A stretch of 64,000 bases of DNA. Source: Polytrichum commune (Eukaryota > Streptophyta > Polytrichopsida > Polytrichales > Polytrichaceae). The notes under the pieces were generated by a model. It saw only the letters and a list, made by a program, of their open reading frames with translations, did no database searches and was not told the origin of the DNA. Where the stretch lies: the NCBI GenBank assembly GCA_950295325.1, contig OX485804.1, positions 27,468,001-27,532,000 of the forward strand, read 5' to 3'. Every line of letters starts with the position of its first letter. Position 1 is the stretch's first letter. The translations under genes and the position numbers were made by a program. This document shows positions 44,700 through 57,187 of this stretch, piece by piece.

Positions 44700-45008
44700 A
44701 CATTGATAGTGCACGGTTAGTGGTTAAGGTAGTTAATTTCCAATGCCCAATACAGTTGTATGAAGAACTATGAAAAGGCCATGATTTTTCAATAAAAATT
44801 TCCATTTTACTTTTCAACACTAATATTAGGTGATCCATTAATTTAATTCAAATACCAAATTTGGAAAATTTTGCTACCCACCTCAAAAAATAAAACATCA
44901 AAGTCAAATGTGCACGGTTAGTAGCTTGCTTACGATATAACGTACCTCTTGTTTGGATAGGTCTAGTGAGCGGTTTAAGGACCCGAGTGGGAATGTGCCC
45001 CGCTACCT

Positions 45009-45589
45009 TAAGTGTGACAATTTTCGTTGCTCCAAAGTATTCATGAGACATGGAGGGTGGGCTGGTCCAGCCACTGTCACTCTAGACTCCGATCCCTCAC
45101 AATATCGAAGTACATATATGAGACAGAAGATTCCATTTTCTAGTTGCAAAGAATTAGCTCTGGGACGAAATTCATGGTCGACAAAATCATTATCAGTGGA
45201 CAACAAAAGTGAGAGGATCAATTTATCATCAGGTCCAATGGACGCCGGAAAAGGAAGGCTCCAATGCACATGCCTACTTCCAAGAGAGGTCATGACAGAT
45301 GGCACATTAGGGGAATTGCCAGGGAAAGTGGCCGCTAAAACGGCAGCGCGTGCGGCAACGTCACGGATGATGTACCGACAGGTGATTAAAGCAGAACATA
45401 TACGAAACTTCTGCCGAACCTACCTAAGATGCATTTCAGGAACTACCCTACTCGAATTCCATTCGAATCTGCTCACTCCACTTTAAATTGCTCTAGACCG
45501 CTCCCCTCCGGATCATTATTGCATAATCAAATTCACAAGGACTTAGTATCTCCTAAGCATTGAACTACGTATAATCGCGTTTAAGGTAT
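45009..45589 (+). other. Spacer between the TIR element and the tandem array
   Basis: An open stretch on the plus strand at 44953-45486 overlaps the right terminal repeat of the transposon, which argues against it being a native gene. No family recognised. Confidence 0.3.
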
Positions 45590-46970
45590 GTGATTGTTGC
45601 GGCTTTTCTTTTGGAGACAGATGCAACTGTTGTGTTTGTGTGTGGTCCATCGCTATGTGCAATGTTTCTTCACCTTAGTAAACAGAGTTTTGATCATCTC
45701 AAGCCTGAAGGTCTGTTCATGTGCATGGAGGTACAGCAGGTACAGGAACTTACTTACAGTTTGCTCCTCCTCAGGTGCATTGGAACTTACTAACTCGAAT
45801 CCTCGCTCCCTTAGACATTGGTCTAGATGTGCGAGTCCATTTTGGAATCATTTTGCAATCGTTTCTTCTAGGAACATAGTATTTCTTAAGCTTTGAGGTA
45901 CGCGGTACTTCATGGAGGTTTGTGACTGTTGCGGTTTTTCATTTTTGGACACAGTTGCATCTGTCGTGTCTGCACGCGGTCCACCGCTGCGTGCAATGTT
46001 TCTTCACCGGGGTAAACAGAGTTTAGATCATCCCAAGCCTGAGGGATTGTTCATTTGCATGGAGGCACAGGAACCTGCCTACAGTTTCCTCCTCCTCAGA
46101 TGCACTGGAACTTACTTACTCGAATCCTAATTCCACTATAAATTTCTCTAGACCTGCTCCATTTCTGAATCATTTTTGCAATCATTTCTTATGAGGACAA
46201 ACTATGTCCTACCCTTTGAGCTATGTCAATTGCGTGAAGGTATGTAGAGGTTCCGGTTTTTCTTTTGGATTTGGTTGCATCTATTGTGTAATTTGCATGT
46301 GGTCCATTGCTATCTGCAGTGTTTCTTCACCGGGGCAAACAGAGTTTAGATCATCGCAAGCCTGAGGATTTGTTCATGTACATGGAGGCACAGGAACATA
46401 CGTGCAATTTCCTCAGATGCACTCGAATCCTCACTCCATTATAGATTTCTCCAGACCTGCTCCATTTTGATATCATCTTTGCAATCATCTCTTATGAGGA
46501 CTTCATATTTTACAAGCTTTGAGCTACGTCATGTCGCGTGGATGGTATATAACATAGCTATTGCGGTTTTAATTTGGATAAGGTTTCACCTCCAGTAATG
46601 TCTTCACCTCCAGTAGCAATGTCTAATATTTTTACAGGGGTAAGTGGAGTTTCGATATTCGAGTCCTCACTCCAGTATAAATTGCTCTGAACCTGCTCCA
46701 TTCCCCCATCATATTTGCAATCCTGTCTTACAAGGACCTACCTATTTCACAAGCTTTGCACTGCGTCATAGTACCGTGTGAAGGTATGTGACTGTTTTTC
46801 TGTTTGTCTTTCGGATACAACTACGACTCTCGTCACTATCTGTATGTGGTCCGTCGCTATATGCAACTTTTCTTCACCGAGGAGTACTGAGTTTAGATCA
46901 TCAAAACCGTGAGGGTTTGTGTATATGCATGGAGGCACAGCAGGGGCCTGTCTCTGTGTTCGTCATTTGA
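45590..46970 (+). repeat. Five tandem ~270-335-bp units upstream of the MDR gene
   Basis: The landmark 'gcaatgtttcttcacc' or a variant recurs at 45659, 45993, 46316 and 46863, with a decayed unit near 46600. Each unit also contains 'cagagttt(a)gatcatc', 'catggaggcacagga' or close variants, and 'cgaatcct'. Several units have an 'aaggtatgtg' block that resembles a splice donor. The array ends about 340 bp before the start codon of the oxidoreductase gene and may cover its promoter or 5' UTR. Confidence 0.8.
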
Positions 46971-47307
46971 TCTCTCCCTATATCTACATGTTTATCGATC
47001 TCTAATTTCATGGAGCAACAGTGGGAATAACGTTGCTCACTCTGGAATCCCGGTACTGTATGGTACAGTCGACACTTAGGTGCTTTGCCGCCTCAGAATG
47101 GCGGCTCGTTAAACTGATCCCCAACTGATCGTATTGAAAAAGTGTGTTAATTCTGCAGACTGAAGTTTGTGTTTAGTTCCAGATGTATATGCAAATTGAC
47201 CTAATGCGTGTGTGCGCGTGTGTGCGCTTGTTAATTGTGCCATGCAGCTAGCCTGCCTTAGGGTTTAGGAAAGGAACGTAAAGCAGAAGAAGCAGCAGCA
47301 GAAGAAG

Positions 47308-49228
47308 ATGAGCATGTCAAGAGCTATTGTGCAGGATGGATTCGACACAGTGAATCCTCTCAGCAAATTAAAATTGGTGACGAGACCGGTGCCTAAAGCG
47401 GCGGCCGGGCAGGTGGTAGTGCACATTACACTGCGTCCGGTGAACCCCACGGATCTCATCAGCCTTCGTGCGGGATGGGGTAAAAATGACCTCCTCACCG
47501 ACGGAAAAGGGTGTGTAGGATCTGAGGGTTTTGGCATCGTCCATCAGGTATGTGTCTTATACATGGAGCAGAATTATCATGCTCTTCTTGCATAGAAATT
47601 ACTAAGCCCATAGATTACGCTTTCGAATTCGGTTACCATTCTGTTGAGGGTGTTTTCCTTAAGAAGGATGTATAATCTGAAAATGGACTCTACACAGAGC
47701 TTGCTCACAAGGTGGCAATTATGTATCTGGAGCTGGAAGCATCATACTTTACGACTATACATTCGGATTATTAATTTTCAACCTTAGAAGTAAAGCTCCA
47801 AAAATACCTAGAGCGTCTGGACATTAGTCTTGCCTATTATTAGTTTGAAAACCATCGACATCCGAAAGTGTAAGCCATATTTATTTAAAACACAAATGGT
47901 ATTAATGGATATCTTTTCTTAATGCCCTCGTCTCTTCCCAAGCCTGTGACGAGTTTTTGCAAAATACAAATTCTTCATCTCTTAGAAACATTTATCGTGA
48001 TTACTGGAGTTATCCTTCAACTCAATGGGACTTTTGGACGGGAGTTGGTTCCCAATGATTTCCATTCGCTGTTTTGTATACAACATCAATAATTTCTTTC
48101 CACTTGCGCTACATGCTCAGAGGTAGTTCTCAAATCTGAACGAAGAGGTACCTATTTGGGTTCATTAAGTGCCAAACTCGGTTGAGCACCCCTTGGCGTG
48201 CCGAATTGAGTTCCACCCGCAATGCATTAACATAGAATGTTCTTTGATCCAACCTCTATACTACCTCCAATAATTCACCGAAAACCTATCGAACCTGGAA
48301 GGTGTTGTATGCAAAACAATCAACTCCTTACTAAAATCTATGAGTTAGAGCATCACTGTAACTCAAACCCGAAATACATTCAACATCTCACATTCCATGA
48401 CTTCATATTGCAATTGACATGCTCAGCAGTCGTTTAACGATTTCGTGCATACAGGTCGGCGAGGGTGTGACAAAGGTGAAGACGGGCCAACGGGTGGTAC
48501 CCGTGACAGGTTTGGAGGCGTTCAAGGGAAATGGATCGTGGCAAGAGTACATTTGCCTACCTGAGGATCTAGTTTGGCCGGTACCTGACTATTTATCCGA
48601 CGAGACGGCCGCGCAGTTTGTAATCAACCCCTGGACTTCGTACGGGATGTTGAAAGACTTGGCCGTGCCAGCCGGCGAGTACGTTTTGCAAAGCGCGGCG
48701 GGATCTGCACTCGGAAAGCAGGTCATCAAGCTCGCCAAACACTGGGGCGTCAAGACGATCAACGTGGTGCGTCGTGCCGAACAAAAGGCGGAGCTCCGGG
48801 CCTTGGGCGCCGACGAGGTGATTTGTTCCTCGGAGGAGGACATCGTGGCCCGGGTGAAGGAAATCACGGGTGGACGGGGCGCTTACGCGGCTCTCGACGC
48901 CGTTTCGGGCGCCATGACCGAGGCGTTTGTTGCGAGTGTGAGGGACGGGGGCAGCGTTTACGTGTACGGGTTGTTGGGAGGAGATGGCTTCCGGTTATCC
49001 ACGGCTCACCTTTTCCGAGGGGTGCATGTGCATGGGTGGATCCTTTACAAGCAGATCATGACCAGCCGCGAGAAGAGTGAGCAGACCGCGACCGAAGTGG
49101 CGGAGCTTTTGAGAGATGGCGTTTTCCAAGCTGCGGAGGTTGAGAAGTTCGATTTGGCCGACGTTGTGGTGGCGATTGCCAAGTCGGAAGAGGTCGGTAA
49201 GGGCAAAAAGATCTTGCTCTCCAGTTAA
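47308..49228 (+). CDS. MDR-family NAD(P)H oxidoreductase (quinone oxidoreductase/enoyl reductase type, 2 exons)
   Basis: Exon 1 is 47308-47547 (80 codons) and exon 2 is 48455-49228 (257 codons plus stop); the junction is phase 0 with GTATGT...ATACAG. The total is 337 residues, normal for zinc-free medium-chain dehydrogenases/reductases. Visible features are 'VNPTDLISLRAGWG', 'GSEGFGIV', 'VGEGVTKVKTGQRVVPVTG', the hinge 'VINPWTSYGML', the Rossmann segment 'SAAGSALGKQVIKLAKHWG' (AxxGxxG type at 161-167) and 'INVVRRAEQKAELRALGADE'. The 'NPxTxY' and 'INVVR' features are closer to trans-2-enoyl-CoA reductase (MECR/ETR1) than to zeta-crystallin quinone reductases. No transit peptide is evident with this start, so I infer a cytosolic NADPH-dependent reductase of unknown substrate. 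It appears intact. Confidence 0.92.
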
Positions 49229-50035
49229 GTTAGTGGGTGAGGTCGAGAGAGAAGAGAACATTTCTGAAAAGGGTGTACAGTATGTGTCAAACAAGCCATC
49301 GAGAGTGCTTCCTTTAGTTAAGTATGGTCGATAACGTATTGCCTATCTTTTACATGGTGATCCTTTCCTGTGCATATTTGTTGCGGGAGACCATGACTTT
49401 TTTTAATATTTTTTTTAGCACGACAAATCTCAGGACAGATTCCAAGGCAGGTTTCATAATAAATTCTAGGACATATTCCGGGACAGACAAACACCACCAA
49501 GTAATTCTCTTAAATTAATAAAGGTTGAGACATATTATATTAGACCAAATCCTCCCCTCTTTTTCCGCCAACAAAATATGCTATGGTCCTGCAACATGCA
49601 TTCTCACTTCACACTATGCTTGAGGACCCAAGACATAAAATGGCTTTCTCAAACACCCATGGTACGGCCTTTGGATCAGAGTCAAGGGTCCTCACCATTA
49701 CAAGGTCACGGCTCTTGGCTCATGTGTAAAGTGGCCCTTAGTATAAGCAAAGCTAGCTCCAGAGCCTCCAGTAATGAAGGAACGGTGGATCCCCAAGTAA
49801 GAGCATGTGTGAGCTGCCCATATGTGTGACCTCGAACTTCATTAACAATGGCATATTTGTGGCACTTATTGATGCAACCAAAGTACAAAGTCTTTGTTGT
49901 ATAAATATAGTCTTAGCAAATACCAATACTATAATTCTTCAGAAGGCCAGTTGGAGATGGAGGACGTTAAGTACCCCCCACGAACTTTTCGGGGGGGGGG
50001 GGGGAATATTTTGTGAGGGGCAGGGTTCGCCATTT
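49229..50035. other. 3' flank of the MDR gene
   Basis: No gene seen. A run of 14 G lies at 49991-50004, about 30 bp before the CACTA terminus. Confidence 0.5.
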
Positions 50036-51145
50036 CACTATAAGAAACCCGTGTTTTTTGTGATGTTTACAAAAAACGTCTACGTCAACATGGACATCTA
50101 CATTTAAACAGAGAACATCTACAAGAACGTCAGAATGAACGGGACGTTGTAAACAACAACTTAATGTTAGTAGGCAAACGTGGGCATGTTGGCGGGCAGA
50201 CATGTGGATGTTAGCCACCAAACGTGGGGATTCGGTCGTGAAACATTGGGATGTTAGCAGTTTAACGCGTAAATGTCTGGGGTAACTTGAGCGTCGATGG
50301 CGACATTATGTAGGACATGGAGAGAGGAGTCCAAGTGCCACGTCGGCAAGGGCTCCCGGTTTTGACTATGGGGAAGACTTTGAAATTTGGTGCCACCTCA
50401 GCTACAACGCTGCCCGGCACCAAAAAAGTGAAGTGCCCGGGCAGGTTTTCAAAAATCCAAAAAATATATAGTTTTTTTATTTTAATAATAAATTCCGGGG
50501 TTGGTCCGCATTCAATTTCAATACTTGAAAAATGTACAATTTTCATATTTTCATGTTCTTAGTGTTATTATAAAAAAATCGAGAATGATATGGAATATTT
50601 CAACATGGCAATGACCATGGAATATTTTAGGCTAACTTGGAATTTGGTTTACACATAGATTTCATCAAATTGTTATTTCAAGATCCTTTTTCTGCGTGGC
50701 CAACGATATTCCATGTCAGCAACGCTGACGTGTCGCACAGTGTTAGGGTCAACGTCACTTGCAACATTGGCCGTGGCAGGAACTGCATGCCAATTACACG
50801 TCCTAGTAAACGTTGTATCCAATGTCCATATGGATGTCTAGGATGTGGTTTTGGGTGTATACTTGAACGTCCGCAGTAGCAATGTTACGTTTTCTGGCCA
50901 CGCGTGCCAATGTTGCCCATGGAGACATTGGCAACGCTGTTGGTGATGTGCCTAGTGGTGTGCACGATGGCATTGCCATAAACATGTTGATTTTAGGGTG
51001 CAGTTTGATGGCATGTATTCAACTCTAACACAGACAATACTGAGGCATGGTGAACATCTGAACATGCTATCATTATCACGTCCAAACTAGTGGACATACA
51101 TTATCATCAGCAAAGTGATTTGTCTCTGCATAGAAAACCCTATCG

Positions 51146-54100
51146 TTATTCCTCTTCTTGGGTCTCCGTAAGCGTTGTGTTTGTTGCCGCTGTAACGTAG
51201 CTGCCCCCAACGGCCGCAGGTCTTCTGAGCGGTTCCGTTTCTTGTATTGTTGGCTGAAGACCACGGAAGTCGTCGTCATTCCCCACAGCAATGACGTTGG
51301 CAACGGGTTGAGGTTGATGTATCGGCAGACGTCTCCCCCTGACGTCCGTGCGGAGCACAACCTTCCATCCGCGTCTCGTCGGATCATCAGATAGGAATAC
51401 TTGTTGGCAATGCAGTGGAAATGCGAATAAATCAGCGTGCACCCTGCTGTCCATGTGGTTGAAGTTTGCCACCGTGAAGCCGTACTTGTCGCGTTCGATG
51501 TTGGAGAAACGCGCGTCACGTGTTGCCTTGACCCACTCACACAACAATACCGTCGTGCAGTGATTCCGGTAATCTAGCTCAAGTATCTCTTCGATGAAGC
51601 CGACATGCTCTACGGTTCTCTCGATGGGCTTCCCGTTGCAAATCCCCCAACGGAGCTGTTGCGTGAAGGCTGCCACCACACATGAGTCCCTAGTTACGAG
51701 ACTGCCTTCCGAACTGCGAACACGCAAGTGCATTCCGAAACAATACATTTGTCTGTGCGATGTCGCGTACCGCTCGGGCGGACAGGCGTATTGTATGACG
51801 TCTTCATGTAAACGCTCTCCTGAGCGTTGGGCGTGTTGCACACGCTCCTTCAACCAATCTGCGAAGGGGGGGATGTCGCTTAGGTCGGGAGGGTATGTCA
51901 CAGGACGGCTTGGGCGAAGACGTCTTGAACGTCGCCGAAACGCCTCCCGCTCTTCCCACCTTCGAGCCTTTGCAACAATGTATTCCCTGCGTAGGGGTCC
52001 ACGTATTTAGTGTCCGCAACATGCATGCTACTGGATCTCGTCACATAAATTACTGTCAACGTCAACTGTGCCCTGAAATCGTTGGCTCTCTCTTCTGTTA
52101 TCCAAGGCGTCTGGTTTGACATCTGTTGTGACATGCAATATTTAAGGACTCGTCATTCAGCATGCGCATGATGTCAATGGACACGTCCAGTATGACAGTA
52201 TTATGTGGTTCAGGGCCTCACTCTCGCCACGGTTCCAGGCACGGCGCATTGTCGATGACAAACGCATGGGCGTACGAACGCACCTCATCGGACAACTTGC
52301 GCATTGTGTGTTCGTTTCGCCTCAATACCTCATCGTTCATGGTTGCATCTTCATTGGGATCCCATACACGGTGCGTTGTTGCCCGATGCCGTTTCATGTA
52401 TTCCGTGCAGAAGCCAAGAGTGTCCGATTGCCGATACCCTTCCGCTATGCTCCCTTCCGGGTGTGCGTAAGCCCTAACGTAGTCTTTCAACGTCTTCATG
52501 TATCTTTCAATCGGATACATCCACCTGCAGTGCACAGGTCCGCAAATGAACAACTGCTCCACAAGATGTACTGGAAGATGTGCCATAATATTCAAAAACG
52601 TCGGTGGAAACTCCTTCTCCATCACACATGTTGCCATTATGACGTCGCGCATGAGATCCCCCTCGGCGTTTGCTCGGACCTCTTTCTCACAAATTCGTTG
52701 AAACACCCGACACATCTTGATGATTGCCATGCGCACTTCTTCATCAAGGACATTTCGTACAGCCACCGGAAGTATCTGCACCCCGGCATTTGGATTTCCC
52801 ATTCAATCATTCAATCATATAGGTGTCATGCGGGTTGTCTGCTCTAGCATCGAGGATGTCTATGTTCACATGAGAGGTGTTTGTGCCAGCAACTACTCTC
52901 AAGAGCGTACATGTACGACGTATGTTAGAATGTCTTACTTGCTGCATGAGTACATGGTAGTCGTGTGACTTCATGTACTGCAGCTTGCCATCTTGTAGTT
53001 GTTTATGAATGGCTCCAACGTAATTTGTGGGAGTGCGCATACTTGACACAATGGACACAAACTCGCTCCTCTCCACTGGCTTCAGTATGTAAGGGGCGTG
53101 CGGCATGTAATACTGATCACCCTGTCGTCGTGGAGGCTGCAACCAAATCTTGGGTCGTATGTTCAAGTCCTACACATCTTGACGACTTCCCGGGCTGTCA
53201 TTCATGCCGAACAAAGTTTTCAATATGTTTTCACATAGATTCTTCTCGCAGTGCATCACATCCAAGACGTGTCGGATCTTCAAATGCTGCAATTATACAT
53301 CATGTGCAAGTTACATGTCTGACATGTCAGGACAAAAGGCTAGGTTGCATCGTCTAACCACTGTTGCAACACGCGTTTTTCCCGTTGTTAAAAAAAACAT
53401 GGCTAAAATTACCAAAAACATTGCAAATGTTAACCTAGATGTGCCTTCGACGAACCCCATGTTCAATAGTTATTGTCCCCATGTTTGGAAACTAACATAC
53501 CAACATTTTTTTACAACATCACGTTCATTTTGATGTTCATCAACATTTCATAGTCCAACATGTTGATGTCCACAAAAACGTCTACGGTTTTTGGTGACGT
53601 CGCAAAAACAGTGGTATCTTATAATGGTTGATCAACGATTGCGGTGTGGGGTGTTCAATACAACACCTACCAGTACGGAAGTTCAAATAAGGCGCTCAAG
53701 CGCTTCACGCCAGTGTTGTGGACAGGGTCACTCTTCGCTCCTTTTGTGCCACCTAGATCCAGGTATGACTGTCGCCATGCGGCGTATTTGATCACATCTG
53801 ATCCTGAAAGGCATTGAGGCCTTGTCCTTGTCTCGCGTTCCCCATTAAAGCGCATGTTCCGTCGATATGGATGGTGTCGAGCTAGATATCTACGTATTCC
53901 TCCATACACAATCTTTGAACCTTTGGTGCTTCGGTCTGGACGCAAGTCTCCTGTTTTTGCACTGCGACCATCCGTGTCGGGGCCGCAGCAGGGACATCCT
54001 TTATATCCCTTGCAACACAGGCCTGAAATGAGCCCGTACGCCGGAAAATCGGAGATTGTCCACATCAACATCCCCCTCATGTTGAACTGTCGACATCCTG

Positions 54101-55448
54101 CGGGTTGGGAAAAATCAAGTGTTGGCACACCATGCCACAATTCCTTCAGCTCATCCAACAAGGGCCGTATGTACACATCGATGTTTCCGTCATGCGGTGA
54201 CCGCTTCCCCGAGATCAGGATGCATAGTGAAATGAAGAATTTCTTGGTTACAAACCAAGGCTCTAGATTATATATCAAGATCAACACTGGCCACGTGGAC
54301 CAGTTTGTGTTGCTCAACTTGAACGGATTGACACCATCCAATGCCAAAGCTAGCCGCATGTTTCTCTTCTCGCTGCCAAAGTTGTTGAAAGCAACGTCGT
54401 TGTCAATGTGCTTCCAGGCGGGACTATCAACGACTGATCGCATGATGCCGTTTGCGCTGACATGTTTTGTGTAACCAGTCAACATGCCGGCAATCTCCGG
54501 TGAACGCCACATACGTTTCAGCCTGGGTATTAGTGGGAAGTGCCGAATCACTTTGCTCGGGACATTATTTGTGCCCTCCATCCATCGTGACTTTGAACAT
54601 CTGGGACAAACGTTTAATTCTGCGTGGTCGCCGTCATAGAGCACACATCCGTCCGGACATGCATGGATGTTGTTGTAGTTCATGCCCAACTTGCGGATTG
54701 TCTTCGCCGTTGCGTATTGACTGCGTGGTAGCTTGTTGCCCTCAGGGAGCAGGTCTTCCGACAAGTACCGCAGCAATTCGGATGTGAAGTTGTTGCTGAC
54801 ACCAAAGACGACGCACATGTTCATTATGACGATTGTGGCGGAGACGACGCTGCACTTTGAACCTGTGTACAAAGGGGTGGTGCATTGCCTGTACAATTCC
54901 TCCAATCCCTCCAATCCCTCCACGGTGTCGCTGTCCATGTCGACCTCCATGTCCACGTCGGTTTCAAGGGCGTACTCCCTGTGCAACGCATCACCTCGGT
55001 CCAGAGCCTCCATCACCTGCCTGTGGACATCATGGTACGGATCGAGTGGCGTGTCGGCGCTGCCAACTGGATAGGAGCTCTGGACATTTCCGCCGACATC
55101 GGCGTTATCCTGAATGTCTGGATTGGCGTCGACTACATCATCGTCAAATGACATGTCCTCGACCCAGATACCATCCGGAGGGTATCCATCGAGAGGATCG
55201 CCGCCTATGATAGATTTTGTCAAAAACGGATCTCGGCCAACCGAGGTGTGATGCTCTCTGACAACATAGATGGGTTTACGCAGGCCTCCGTGACAATTGA
55301 CACATGGGCATGGGTAGGCCACAATGTTCTGCTCTGTTGCAACTCGAAGCTCTGTCTGCAGGATGAGATCGCCAAGGGGAATATGTCGTTTTGTACGTCC
55401 GTCCTCCGTTATTCGTATGCGAGCACCGCGAGGCCGTGAATCGGCCAT
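51146..55448 (-). pseudogene. CACTA TNP2-like transposase
   Basis: Likely start 'MADSRPRGARIRITEDG' at 55448. Exon 1 runs to 53667 and holds the TNP2/Transposase_21 region ('LGMNYNNIHACPDGCVLYDG', 'CPRCSKSRW', 'MRLALALDGVNPF', 'YGLISGLCCKGYKGCPCCGP', 'GVKRLSALFELPYW'), ending in TAG just before a GTGTTG donor. A second exon (about 53292 to 52935) has 'LDVMHCEKNLCENILKTLFG', an in-frame TAG at 53170-53172 and 'MKSHDYHVLMQQ', then an intron to about 52780. DUF4218 follows to 52218 ('CGPVHCRWMYPIERYMKTLK') and DUF4216-type sequence at 51901-51146 ('RSSEGSLVTRDSCVVAAFTQ', 'TRRGWKVVLRTDVRG'). TNP2 is the catalytic subunit that cuts CACTA ends. Two TAG codons make this copy inactive unless read through. 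Confidence 0.87.
53400..53626. repeat. CACTA terminus-like sequence in a TNP2 intron
   Basis: Read in reverse complement from 53626, CATTATAAGATACCACTG and the following 'tttttg' and 'gacgt' blocks resemble the element's left end CACTATAAGAAACCCGTG. Subterminal-type motifs ('aaacgtctacg', 'catgttgatgtcc') accompany it. It lies between two TNP2 exons. Confidence 0.5.
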
Positions 55449-55539
55449 CTCCCCTGTATCCACGTAGTTGATTATAAAAAAATACTCATACCAGCAGTGC
55501 CAAATTGATTCCGCCGTATTCATGTACTAATTGTATTCA

Positions 55540-55665
55540 TACGAATGTCTACAGTGACATCACTGCATTCAGGTACGATAGTCTACAGTGACATCTTTGA
55601 TAGTTATATGAATGTCTACAGAGACATCTTTGATAGTTGTTCGAATGTCCACAGTGACATCCATA
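55540..55665. repeat. Four ~33-bp tandem repeats before TNP2
   Basis: 'gtctacagtgacatc' or a one-base variant recurs at 55547, 55581, 55614 and 55647 (steps 34, 33, 33), mostly followed by 'tttgatagtt'. They lie about 100-200 bp upstream of the TNP2-like start codon. The layout recalls the short repeated binding sites for TNPA in En/Spm. Confidence 0.8.
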
Positions 55666-56932
55666 AGTGCATATTTTTGTAAAATATAAGTTATACCACA
55701 ATGAGCATACCAATGAGCGAATCACTTGCACGCTCTCCAAAAGCAGCCAAACTATCTCCGAAAATGTGTACCGTGGACCTGTGGGCGCACTCCGTGGGCG
55801 TAAAGTGGTAGTACTGCCACACTGCACAACAAACAACGAAAAACACCATCCCAACCAAACCTCTATTCTCCTCAGAATTCTACTATAACCACCACAATAT
55901 GAATGTTGATGTATTCCAATTGGTATTGATTAGAGATCAAGGCAGAATCCACTCATGAGCTGTAAGTAAACATGTCTCAGTGCCCCACTTGTTCGTCAGG
56001 TAACACCAGACACGGCTACGTCAAGAAGGTTCAATTCTGAGAACAACCTAGCAAAATATGACGCAAGTAAAATCCAGAACAGGCAGGTCACACTTGGAAA
56101 GCAAACACATGGTATGCACGGTAAAATCGGACCTGTGGCTACCACATTTCAACACATTGAGGTACAAGATTTAAAGCACTTCTGAGAAATAACAGTGTGT
56201 AGGTCTTATGGAGCCTCAATATGAAACACAAGAAAACATCACTCTATCGCCATAGGCAACGATACGCTGAAATAGGAAGAAGTGCTCCTTCCAATAGTAC
56301 TAGCACATCTTCAATGTTTGTGCCACAGCCTATCACAAATCCAACCATGCTTTAAGATTGATGTCTCATGTCTAACTCAATATAAAACAAGAGCAAATAG
56401 ACCAACCAGATGTGTTTTGGTCTCTAGAATTCCAATTCCTTGTAGTGTCACCAAAATGAAAATGCAGAGAGGTACTACCTGATTTAAAGTGACGTATTTT
56501 GCTATTCCAACCATATTACGGTAAAAATCTCTGCATTAAAAATTGAAACATTCCACTTGTCAGTTCCACTAAAAGGATATATGTTTTGTGCTCTTGCAGA
56601 TAATGGAACCTTTGTAGCCTTGAGCCTTTTGAGCACGTTGGGTGATGGCTGACCCAACAATGGCAATTTGACGAGGTGAAAAATAAATTTCTGGAGTAGG
56701 ATCTGAAGTACCCATTAGGTAGTATGTGGAGGGTCAAAACCTCTTTGCAGTTCTTTCATTTTCTTCTTGGAAAGTATCTTAAGGTTACAACATCTGCTTC
56801 TTGGAGAGTATTTTAAATCGCAACATTTTGCTCAAATTCTTAGTCTAGATAGATGTCCTCAGCAACATGTGTGATGACATCCCCGAAGATGTCGTCGCGT
56901 TACGCAGACGACGGATAGGCATTTACCAAAAA

Positions 56933-57187
56933 TCAAGTCGCCCTCACTTTGCACTTGCACATCCACCTTGGAAGCAACCGACCGTTCTTCCATCGGCACT
57001 TGCACTTTAATCGTTGTTTGCGCACGGCGAAATCCAACCCGAACGTGCCGTTCAACTGCAACGGACATGTGCAAGGTGGTTTAAGGCAACCCCACCTATC
57101 ACGGCCACAATCTTGACATAAGCAGTCACAGGGCTTCTTGGTCTTGGAACACACGTGCTTCATCTGCAAATCACCCCCATTGTCCAT
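56933..57187 (-). CDS. Small cysteine-rich ORF inside the CACTA element
   Basis: 84 codons with about a dozen Cys, many in C-x-C or C-x2-C pairs ('CDCLCQDCGRDRWGC', 'PPCTCPLQ', 'CKCRWKNG', 'WMCKCK'). I do not recognise it. It could be an exon of an accessory element protein with a zinc-binding fold, or chance. Confidence 0.3.
   Translation of the reverse strand: MDNGGDLQMKHVCSKTKKPCDCLCQDCGRDRWGCLKPPCTCPLQLNGTFGLDFAVRKQRLKCKCRWKNGRLLPRWMCKCKVRAT

Larger units (their letters stand above)
42605..45008. mobile_element. 2.4-kb TIR element of unassigned family
   Basis: The left end AGGTAGCGGGGCACATTCCC is repeated in inverse at the right end with one mismatch over about 25 bp, and TA flanks both sides. 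The terminal motif and the subterminal 'aatttcag' block match the 406-bp MITE at 4142-4547. It contains two small frames (43454-43798 minus, 44466-44699 plus), three TTTAGGG-type repeats at 43020-43040, a C run near 44020 and repeated 'gtgcacggttag' motifs. I see no recognised transposase, so it is probably non-autonomous. Confidence 0.72.

Noticed and set aside
44953-45486. 177-codon plus frame
   Set aside because: Its first part crosses the terminal repeat of a transposon, and the rest shows no recognised domain.
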